Source of the DNA: Phlebotomus papatasi
Taxonomy: Eukaryota; Arthropoda; Insecta; Diptera; Psychodidae
Assembly (NCBI RefSeq): GCF_024763615.1
Contig: NC_077223.1
Location: 95,232,627 to 95,296,626, forward strand
DNA: 64,000 nt
Direction: 5' to 3'
The translations under genes and the position numbers were made by a program. Below are positions 55,401 to 64,000 of this stretch, one piece after another. Numbering within the stretch: position 1 is the first letter of the stretch; every line of letters begins with the position of its first letter. The notes beneath the pieces were generated by a model, which was not told the DNA's origin, made no database searches, and saw nothing but the letters and a program-made list of their open reading frames with translations.

Positions 55401-57908
55401 ATGATGTGCTCAAAGGGCTAGTGGACTGTCTCGACTTAATTAGAAATCACCCAAACTGCCATGCAATGGCAAAATTCAAAGAGGCCTCTCTACCATGCTG
55501 AAGATTAATCCTTTTCAGTTATATCCTAATTTTAAGAGGGGTACACAGCCCTAATAATTGTGCAGGACCACAAGTTGGCAAGTTTTGTGTTTCTGGCATG
55601 TAATTTGCCAACATATGTTCTTTGACTCAGTTGTGGAAAGTGTTTGTGGGGTACAGTTTGGGGGGGAGGTGTGGGTTGTTGGGCCTAGGATCAGTGAAAC
55701 ACCTCATCATCCTCGGAAATCCTCCTCTCATCTCTGCTTACTTACCTCCTGGAGTTGGCTTTACTTGGAAAAAAAAATCCCTAAATGTTGCTGAAAGTGA
55801 TTTTAATCACCCATCCGAAAACTCACATCCTGGAAGGGTAATACCGATATACTGAAACCGGGAATAATCCTGGGGAAATTCACAGGTTTAGTGCGAGAGG
55901 GTCCTTGGTGGTGCAATTTACGAGACTGTGCTGTTTTCGGGAGGGTCAAATTGAAGGGGGAATGGGGAATTGCGAAGGTGACGGAGCCGAAGAAAAAGGA
56001 TTTGCTGGACAATTCGGTTGCCTTTGATGTGTTTAGCGCATTATCGGGTGTCGGCGAACAGGACCGGAGAAGCCTCCTCCTGCCAACTGGAAAGTCGGGA
56101 AGTGCCAATGTGATGGCAGGGAAATACCTGCGCACACTACCTGGTTCCCTATCTCTCTCACTCTCATTCACTCATACTCCCCGGCTTTTGCATAACAGTG
56201 TATCTTGCCGCCGCGACTACTAACGCATCCGCCGCGGCACGCGCTTACTTCTCGCTCACGCAAAGGCATCCAGACGATTTACTGTCACTGTCAGTATTCG
56301 GCTATCCGAACAGGATCATCGTCAGCCCGAATGGGCATTGCGCATACAGCCGGTTCTACTGGAGAGAGACTGTGTCCGTCACCTCTCTGTATTTTGTCTC
56401 TCAGTTTGGCTTCGATCGTGGGACGCATTGGATGTGCTCGGTGCATCATTACGTTAATTCGTCTCATACGAACCGTGTATTAAATCCAAAACATTTCTCT
56501 GTCAGCTGAGTCCGTTAAAAAGAAATATTTGGCTTTTCTATCGTAAAGGTTCCGTGACTAAAGTGCGCGTAGGGTCGTGCAATTGACCAAACGAAAAGGT
56601 ATCTTAACCCGTGAAAAAGTGCCCAATTACCATTTCATTGACCGTACCTCGATGACAGTTGCCGCTCTTGCAATTTGATTTTATTTCCTCGGATTCTTTT
56701 ATTTTTCCTGTTTTATATATTTTCTCGTGTACAATTTAACTTGGTGAATGTGTTTTATTTTTCCATTTGGGACTTGTCTGTATTGAATTTATAAGTTTCT
56801 TGCCATTCATTTTGGCTTCACTCTCGCAAACTATTATATGCTTCGGGGCTCTTTTCTATGTTCCACCGACTCTGGGTATATTTCTGTTACATCTTCTTGG
56901 GTTTTTAGTGCTGTGTGTGTTGTGCATGAGGCTTTTTCATTGAGCGTCCAAAAAGGCGTAAGAAATACATAGTCAAGACGAAAAAATAACACAACCAAAG
57001 AAATAACATAAGTGAATGAGGCAAAAAAAAAGTAAAAGAGGCAAATCATTTTGTGAAATAAAACACTCTGTAATTAGTGTAGTGACAGTGTAAATCGTAT
57101 ATATTGAGGCACTCTGTGAAGTTCTTGGTGTCGTCTGGGAATTGTGATTAATTCGAAATAACTTGGCTGGAGGAGCACGCAAGCATAAGTGTGATCAAAA
57201 ATGTGAGATTACTAAGAAATTCCATCTTTCCTATTATATTGCCTATACCTGTACATGCTGTTCTTTCCAAAAAACCAAAAAAAAATCCTCAAACCATGCT
57301 AATAGAGACATTAGAATTTCCGCTGTCGAATGGTCAAAGCACTATATGGTGTGAACTGGGGGAAGACCTCTGTGAGATACGAAGAAACCAACTGAAAACA
57401 AGAGAAACAGAAGCAAATGCCCCGAGTCTGTGTATATGTGTGAGATGTGGGTACCCCGAAAGACTTTGTTAGAAAATGACTCTATCTCGGGATAGTCCCT
57501 CCTTCAGTGAGCAGCTGTAAGATACCAGAAATAATATCTCAATGTTTTGCTCTTCCGCCAAAAGAATCCACTTCTCTCAGACTATTTCTCCTATGTATAT
57601 GTCCTTTCCTCTAACCCTCCGGGGTCCTGGCTCTATGTGCCGATTCCACGTAATGATGACAGCTGATTCGCTCACTGAGGAACATCTGCCGACCAAAATG
57701 ACGCGTTCAATTCCCCAAGACACTGGGGCACGAATCTCATGTAATTCTTAGTCCCTCAGTCTGATGGGAGATAATTTTGGGGTTTGGCCATGCCTTATCC
57801 TCCCCCAAACCAATGTTTTTTAGAGCGAAAATGAGCCAAATAAGCAAGAAATGGGATACTACCCTGCCTTTAGGGTTAAACCTTCCGCATCATTTGGTCC
57901 ACTGACTC
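55401..57908. other. GC-richer, non-repetitive block; possible promoter and first-exon region
   Basis: This is the longest stretch with higher GC and no recognised repeats. It includes a CT-rich run CCCTATCTCTCTCACTCTCA (about 56144-56163), which contains GAGAG-type motifs on the minus strand, then a CG-rich stretch with CGCCGCGACTACTAACGC (about 56208-56226). Such a combination is common at insect promoters. No TATA box or splice pattern was identified with any certainty, and none of its 70-120 codon frames has a recognisable domain. A control region or 5' exon is only a suggestion. Confidence 0.25.
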
Positions 57909-58085
57909 TCACCGCTCAGCCACAATCTTATCAATTTCGTGCCGAATGATTGGTAATTGCAAGTGAACTCCTAGCGTCTTAAAAGGTAGTACAGCACAAA
58001 CCCAGTAATTACCAATTGGGTTTGCTATTTCACCTTCAATGATTTCTTTAACATCTTCAGTATGAAATTGCCGTTTTGCCAACAT
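57909..58085 (-). CDS. Small ORF, 58 codons, unknown
   Basis: From an ATG at 58083-58085 to a TGA at 57909-57911. The predicted peptide begins MLAKRQFHTEDVKEIIEGEI and ends IIRHEIDKIVAER. Its composition looks protein-like: charged N-terminal part, aromatic and hydrophobic middle (GNYWVCAVLPF), charged C-terminus. No signal peptide, clear membrane segment or known domain was recognised. It sits in a GC-richer, repeat-poor block. It could be a small gene, one exon of a larger gene, a piece of an unknown mobile element, or chance. Confidence 0.3.
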   Translation of the reverse strand: MLAKRQFHTEDVKEIIEGEIANPIGNYWVCAVLPFKTLGVHLQLPIIRHEIDKIVAER

Positions 58086-58319
58086 TGTGCTGAATCAGCG
58101 CGATATGACCCTACTGTTTAGATTAAAATAGATCCAAACAGTGCCGGTGTCCAGTGGTAATGATGGTAGCCGGATCGTCTATCTGCAATTATTTGTTTAT
58201 CGAACACATTCGCGTTTGTCAGATGCGGTAGATGAAAACAGGAGTGGTGGATGGTGTTGAAAATAGTGCGTCTGATTGATGGTTGTTTGGCGCTGAATTA
58301 TGAATATTCCATGCACAAG

Positions 58320-58480
58320 TACTGTATCTGATTGCTCGAACTCCACAGAAGAGCGGCATGTCTAACTCTTTGGTTTTTGAAAAAAACATTCGAAAGACTC
58401 GAAACTTCAGTAGGAGAGTCCTTTTAGGCTCTCCACATACTCTGTCTTCCAGAACTTCTTATTTTTCTAGTTTTCCTTTA
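58320..58480. repeat. Fragment of repeat family X
   Basis: GATTGCTCGAACTCCACAGA and AGAGCGGCATG resemble the X terminus at 23260 and 28620. Confidence 0.5.
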
Positions 58481-58506
58481 ATGATAGATAGATGGATAGA
58501 TGGATT
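58481..58506. repeat. GATA-type microsatellite
   Basis: ATGATAGATAGATGGATAGATGG; an imperfect tetranucleotide run close to repeat S copy 2. Confidence 0.7.
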
Positions 58507-58603
58507 TATGAGTCAATCTTCCACTGCTGATGGATGAGGAGCAATGTGTAGTGTCAGTGAAAGTTGATGGTGTTGAATTAATGTTTACAATTGTTCTCCC
58601 AGT

Positions 58604-58658
58604 TTTTGATGCCCTGAAGAAGGTCCCAACCAAGGATCGAAACGTCGGCCAATAAAAA
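58604..58658 (+). ncRNA. Hammerhead-ribozyme-like motif, candidate 3
   Basis: GCC, CTGAAGA, then AGGTCC-caacca-AGGATC (helix II, five pairs with one G-U), GAAA, CGTC and GGC. GCC and GGC form helix I. TTTT upstream and AAAA downstream could extend it after an internal loop. ACGT would be the short self-complementary helix III before the cleavage-site C. One extra A follows CTGAAGA, as in the other two candidates. Activity is not shown. Confidence 0.45.
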
Positions 58659-58722
58659 CATAAAGAAAAACAAGAAAGTTCTTAGACCGAAATTCCAAAA
58701 TCTGACTCATGTCATCCTAAGG

Positions 58723-58924
58723 CCGGCTTCAGACTGGAGGTTTAACCCAGTTCCTGAAGGTCTCAAAAATCTTAATAATAAGCAATCTTATTGATTTTTC
58801 AAAATCTAATGAATAATTTTCCCTTAATATTCAATCCTAAACAACAATTTCCTAAGAAATTATGCTTGATAAGGAATTAGATGAGTTAAGCCAGATAGCT
58901 AAGCCCTAGGTCTGATGCCCGTAT
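58723..58924. mobile_element. MITE family R, copy 2
   Basis: Inverted relative to copy 1: CCGGCTTCAGACTGGAGG at the left and CCTAGGTCTGATGCCCG at the right. Confidence 0.75.
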
Positions 58925-58987
58925 AACGGTCGACTCTCAACATTGAATTACTTTTTGGATACAACCATAACGGTCGACTCTCAACAT
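58922..58987. repeat. Direct repeat of 20 bp
   Basis: ATAACGGTCGACTCTCAACA occurs twice about 43 bases apart. Confidence 0.8.
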
Positions 58988-59115
58988 TAGATAGATTTAT
59001 TCATCAACAATGCTTTCGAAGTATAGTTTCGTTTTCGTGAGATCCGTGTAGTTGTTAGCGTCCATCGCCGTCTTAGCGTTGGTGTCCTTACATCTAGAGC
59101 AAAACGGTCATCTGA
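58985..59115. repeat. Interspersed repeat S, copy 2
   Basis: Inverted relative to copy 1 at 165-305; opens with TTAGATAGATTTATTCATCA and includes GAGCAAAACGG. Confidence 0.65.
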
Positions 59116-59531
59116 TCTATGTATGAATCTGACCTGTTTATGGCAATATATTTTCAGCTAGTAGCATCAATCACGCATTTCCTGAATACAAAAAAAACCA
59201 GACTAATTAAAGACTAGAAGAATAATTTTTGGAATCCAATCATACTATGAATTAAACAATGTTTAAAATTGACTTTTTTCCTTAATAGTTTATTCATAGT
59301 GACCCCTGTAAAAGTTTTAAACTATAAGTTGTTTGAGCTTACCTTATTCTTGAAGATACCAAAATCTGAGGGGTTTGTTTGCTGTTCTTCTATTAGTCTA
59401 TGTCAAAAGTAACTAAACCATTTGCTTGAAGAGGCCTTAACTTAACCAAAAGTATTCAATTAATAAATCTATTAGAATAGGGCTTGTCCTCGTTCGAAAT
59501 AGTTTTGTGCCACTTTTTTGATACTGTACTA
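59116..59531. other. No gene seen
   Basis: Plain sequence. Confidence 0.4.
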
Positions 59532-60112
59532 CGGGCTTCAGACTTAGGGCAGAATCACATTGACAGTAAAATGCTCACAGTATTTCGTTAATTTACGCAT
59601 TGCCATTGCAATTCTTACGCAAATTCTCGATTACCGTATTACCTTATCTCATACTCGGCGGCACTAGGTAAAAATAATATAAGAAAATTGAAAAAATAAA
59701 ACAAAAATGTGCGAAAAACCTAGAATTAGTTTCTCATACAGTTTTTTTTGCTCAACGTTTGTCGAATTTTCGTTTTATTTCTCCAATTTCTTATATTGTT
59801 TTCACGTAGTGCCATTGAGTATGAGATAAGGTAATACGGTAATCGAGAATTTGCGTAAGAATTGCAATGTCAATGCGTAAATTAACGAAATACGGTGAGT
59901 CTACGGCGAGCATTTTATTGTCAATGTGAGGTTTAGTCGTATAGTTTAACTTATAACTTATTAGACAAGATTTTTTGAAAAAAAAATTTTAAATTAGATA
60001 TTTAGAGCTAATAAAATATATTCCATTTTGAAAAAAAAAAACATTGAAATTGCTTGTTATTTAGGATTTTGAGACCTTCGGGAACTGGACTAAATGTTTA
60101 GTCTGGAACCTG
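59532..60112. mobile_element. MITE family R, copy 3, split by a foldback
   Basis: CGGGCTTCAGACTTAGGG at the left; GAGACCTTCGGGAACTGGAC and GTCTGGAACC at the right, as in copy 1. Confidence 0.75.
59557..59928. mobile_element. Foldback MITE with arms of about 160 bp
   Basis: CACATTGACAGTAAAATGCT at the left is inverted at the right. Inner arm parts include AATTCTTACGCAAATTCTCG against its inverse, and TTACCTTATCTCATACTC against GAGTATGAGATAAGGTAA. The central loop is short. Confidence 0.9.
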
Positions 60113-60955
60113 TATATCCCTGGTTCATTAAAGGCTAGATCGACCATATCTTCTTGATATAGAAAGGTTAACTCAAAAGACTTTAGAGTTCTCTAAAAGT
60201 TAGTAGCAGTAGAGTCCTTTAGTAAAAAGTAGCCCTCTCTAGTTGTCCTCTTCTTTTCGAACTAAACGACTAAACATTTTAACTCCTATTCGAGAGTGTC
60301 ACATTCTTGAAGATGTTATACACCCGTTAGAGTCATTTATTAAGGTTCCAGAAATGTGTTTTACAATTGGACACATCTTGTCCATAAGCGCAATTTGCTT
60401 AACCATTTAATTTTAATAGTTTTAAAAGAATCTTTGTTAAGCAGCTTGACGAAATTTGGAGTCGTTTGTAAGGCCTTTTAAGACCGGAATTGCATGATCC
60501 AATTAATCCCAGCCTATTTATAAATCTGAAACTAATCTTTGTCCTATTCCTTAATTATTTCAAATAGATGGGAATCAGTAAATTCTCTGACTTAAAAAGA
60601 TTTAAAAAAAATAAAAAATATATTTCACATAAAAAAATATAAAAATTAGATATCGTTTTTAATAAAATATTAAAATTTTGTAATGAAAATTATATGGGTT
60701 CTACTCGTTCTACTCTATATTAAAAATAAGGTAGTACTTATTAAATTAAGGGTTTAGTTTAGACAGTAATTTGAAAGAAAACTTTTTGAAAAAAGGGGAA
60801 TCAAGTTTAAGTAGCGGATCGAATGAGTCATGAATTAACGAAGTCCCAATCTTCAAAAATTTTATTCCAATTGACCTGGAACTATGAGACAGTATTTTGG
60901 AAAAATTTAGGTTTCAAATTTCAAAATCTATATTAGTAACTAAATGAAATGTTTA
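60113..60955. other. No gene seen
   Basis: AT-rich plain sequence. Confidence 0.4.
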
Positions 60956-61325
60956 CAGGGGACCCGGTCAAAATCTCGAAAGTCAAAATCCCGAATGCCA
61001 AAATCCCGAAAGCCAAAATCTCGAATGGGTCACAATCCCAAATGCCAAAATCCCGAATTATTAAAAGTGTCATAGCTATTCCCACAATTGCACCCTCGCA
61101 TGCTGGAAGCAGACGGAAATTTTCTGTGTCTTGGGAAATTACTCTAAACATTTTTTCCATATAATTTTATCCCTTTCAGGATTTTGAACATTCGGGATTT
61201 TGGCTTTCGGGATTTTGGCTTTTGGGATTTTGGCCATTTCGGGATTTTGCCTTTCGGGATTTTGGCTTTTGGGATTTTGGCCCTTTCGGGATTTTTGCTT
61301 TCGGGATTTTGGCTGCCTCCGTTGA
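60956..61325. mobile_element. Foldback element with 15-bp tandem-repeat arms
   Basis: CCCGAATGCCAAAATCCCGA-type units (60966-61065) face GGGATTTTGGCTTTCGGGAT-type units (61192-61315) across a spacer of about 120 bp. Arms made of short tandem repeats in inverted orientation are the design of Drosophila foldback elements. Starts near GGACCCGGTC. Confidence 0.75.
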
Positions 61326-63555
61326 CAGGCACAGTGATTTTGCTCAAAATATGAAATTGAATCACGCAAGTTCGAGCATTCCGCGAAGGGTTATTCACTT
61401 TTCAGTCATTTTAAATACAACATGAACTATTTTGCATTCAGTACAACCGATAGAGAATCATCATACAATGCAAAAATTTATATCAATAGGTGTATATTTT
61501 CATATGCCCCATGGATGTCATGTTTTTGGGTCTAGACTCATTCTAAATATTTAGTCACATCCACTAATTTTTCCTGTAGTCAGGAACAGTACAAAAGTTT
61601 TGGTCAGTGACGAGACAATATATTATAGGGGGGACGATATCGATAGAACCCGTATAGATGTTGGATAAACAATGTGGAATTTAATCCAAACAATGGACAA
61701 TGGTAGATATTTCTCAGCATCTCATCCATTGGTTGGGACTGTCTTTCGGATTTTAGCCACCCACACGGAATCCTAATTAATTTTTTATTATGAACCATCT
61801 TGGAGTTGTATTTCTGCAGATTTTCGCAATTTATATAGCGCATCCCAATTGATATTCTCGCCTCATCGTTCAAACATTCTCGACAAGTCACTATCCAATG
61901 TAGCTACCTCTCCCCCTATGTTTCGATCCGTTTCTCCCGCGGTGGATCATTTGCTATAATCAAACAATAATTCAATTGCAAAGAATCGTGACCATGAAGA
62001 CTTGACTGCGAACAATGCTGCCCGCGGGGATGAAATTCATCCACCATCCAGATTGTTTCGGAGACATATATATATATTCGCGGAGTAATGTTTGAAATGG
62101 ATAAGACAACTAAGACGACAAGAGTATCCAACGTAATATCGAATATTTCATCATTCTCCAATGGAGGGAGAGACAGGAGATGGTATGAATAAAAATCTCG
62201 AGAAAAACCAACCACATCCCCGAGTCATTCATCTTCATTGAGAGACGAAAGATAAATTGAATCAAATTGACAAAGCCAAATTCTACCTTCTTATATTTCC
62301 ATAGCTGTATTTCGATGGATAAGACGTAAAAGTCACTACCCATCATCCTATTATTCTACCCGGAAGATGTTAGATTTTCAGGTAAATCAAGAGAAATGAC
62401 AACTCAATTAGTGAAAGAATATCCGATAATGCATTGTAATTATTGCTCAGTGAATGATTCTTTTGTGTTAGGAAAATGAGAAATTCTGCTTTGCTCTCAA
62501 TCTATTGAATCACTTCATTTCTTTTCATTATCTATCCCACTTCTGAACTTGTGAGTTAGACAATTCCCCAAAGAGTCACTAGAAATCACAAAGGAAGAAT
62601 CTTCTTATGGTATAATGTTCTTTAAAGACTTTAAGAATTTTCGTTTTCAAATTTGGTTTGTGTATAAGGATTTTTTTCGATTGATATTTTTACATTTGAT
62701 AAATTGAATTGATTTCCTATGTTTTTATTAGATACCCCCATGGCTATTTTCCGAAAAATTTGAGGCATTGGACTAGTTATTAAAATATAATATTATAATG
62801 GACCAAATTTATTTGAAACACATTAAAAAATGAATTTTTCAAAGCTTGAATCGTCGAAGGTACTGCGCTTTCAGCTACTCGATTATTTATAATCATTTCA
62901 AGAATTATTTTTCGAAATTACTTGGAATTGGCATATTGATCGAATAAGGATGGTATTTTTAAAAGCCTTATTTTAATAACAATAAAAATTTTAATGGTTA
63001 TCGTATTTGATTTCCCTTACTGGTACCAAATTTAGTTTAAGATTTTGACTGTAGTATGACTCTTTTATTCGTAAATTACTTATACAATGGAACAAATATC
63101 TGACCATTAGACTGTGTTTCCAAGAAAAAATCGGAAAATTAACAAAGAATATCCCATTCTACTACATTCCTCAATAGATCATTCAAATCTTAATCTTCAC
63201 TAATAATACTTAAAGCCATATAATAGCGACATATCACCCGTACGTTACCTTTATTAAAATTTAGTATTCTCACTTTATTTTGCATAACAGCTTTATTATT
63301 CAAAGTGTAATCGATTGATATGGATGACTCTAAATTATCAGGCTAAAGTGACTTAAGTGATATATGGCTCTTTTCAGTAAATGTGAGGAATAGGACTACC
63401 TTTTAATATATTGTTATTATTTTGAGTTAGATTCATTAAGGAATAACTACACACTTTAGTTATCCTAAGCTTGCATTGTCCCTAGGTTCCCTTACCGACC
63501 GGTCATAACCCTATTTCCTTTATCTAAAAGCTCTAAAAGTGATGATTTTGTGATA
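61326..63555. other. No gene seen
   Basis: Plain block of over 2 kb. A single arm of the H6 MITE family, AAGCTTGAATCGTCGAAGGT plus ACTGCGCTTTC, lies at about 62840-62871. Confidence 0.45.
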
Positions 63556-63559
63556 AAAA

Positions 63560-63990
63560 TAGTGATCGGTTATAAACCAGTTCATAACTGATTGGAACCG
63601 GTTCAGTTTTCTCAGAAATTTCAAGATTTTTTTTTAACCTTCGACCTTGAAAATCCGTTATTAGGAATGATTCAACGGTATTTCCGTACATGGTCAAATG
63701 TCCGCCTGGGTAATCTCTAAAACATATCCAAAATTGAAAAAGAAAATCGCACGACGCGTTTTCAACCAATCCCAAAAAAACATGGTTTTGGAGGGGAAGA
63801 GAGGGGTGGGACATATTAATGGTCCCAGGGTTAACTTATTGGGGGGTCCTCCGAAGGTCCCAAGTCTCTATCTCTCACCATTTTGCACTTAATTTTGATT
63901 GAAAATAAAACGCAAAAATAAGACATTTTTAAGACACTCGTTCCTTAACTTACCATCAAGACTGGACCCCAATTTTAGTTCTGAACATTA
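63560..63990 (+). repeat. Repeat family X, long copy
   Basis: AACTGATTGGAACCGGTTC, AATGATTCAACGGTATTTCC, CATGGTCAAATGTCCGCC, ATCGCACGACGCG and GGGGTCCTCCGAAGGTCCCA occur in one run. The window ends soon after. Confidence 0.7.
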
Positions 63991-64000
63991 GCAATAGTTC

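Noticed and set aside
55803..56223. Genes on either strand in the GC-rich block
   Set aside because: Frames overlap on both strands, which is expected by chance in GC-richer DNA. The plus-strand frame has no ATG start. The minus-strand one has an ATG but no recognisable domain.

Overview
This is an AT-rich animal nuclear sequence, most likely from an insect and probably a dipteran. That reading is inference: it rests on Tc1/mariner-, Tigger/pogo- and piggyBac-type elements, two non-LTR retrotransposon families, a tRNA-derived SINE and many hairpin-type MITEs. No complete protein-coding gene could be supported. The window looks like intergenic or long-intron DNA filled by many rounds of transposon insertion, separated by plainer blocks with no visible genes.

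Layout. 0-5.5 kb: a LINE fragment cut by a dead 1.66-kb Tc1-like element, then a Tigger/pogo-type element holding a broken transposase and a broken copy of ribosomal protein S25. The S25 copy keeps a probable 5' UTR intron and is interrupted by a MITE. 5.5-13.1 kb: G-rich tract, cluster of paired hairpin MITEs, second LINE fragment, several small inverted-repeat elements. 14-17.6 kb: 29-bp minisatellite, two MITE families and a 970-bp TTAA-flanked foldback. 18.6-25.9 kb: hairpin MITE, SINE with target-site duplication, composite arrays of a 15-bp motif, and a TIR element. 28.6-32.6 kb: another LINE 3' end, then a four-level nest whose second level has termini like plant Stowaway elements. 34.6-38.9 kb: MITEs, a foldback with degenerate tandem arms, and a 1.9-kb element starting CAGTGCCCGC. 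40.6-43.1 kb: MITEs and a 402-bp inverted-repeat element with a 13-bp target duplication and a hammerhead-ribozyme-like motif. 45-54.9 kb: LINE fragment, many hairpin MITEs, and an internally deleted relative of the 3.4-kb Tigger element. 55.4-58.3 kb: the most gene-like, GC-richer and least repetitive block, with a CT-rich promoter-like stretch and one small ORF of 58 codons. 58.5-61.3 kb: a second hammerhead-like motif, nested MITEs and a foldback with tandem-repeat arms. 61.3-64 kb: plain sequence ending in a common repeat.

The main interest is in the repeats: three unlinked hammerhead-like motifs with the same unusual features, many sequence-distinct hairpin elements that share the terminus TAGGGG and TA flanks, the Stowaway-like ends, and the S25 copy trapped inside a transposon. 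All boundaries were read by eye and may be off by a few bases.
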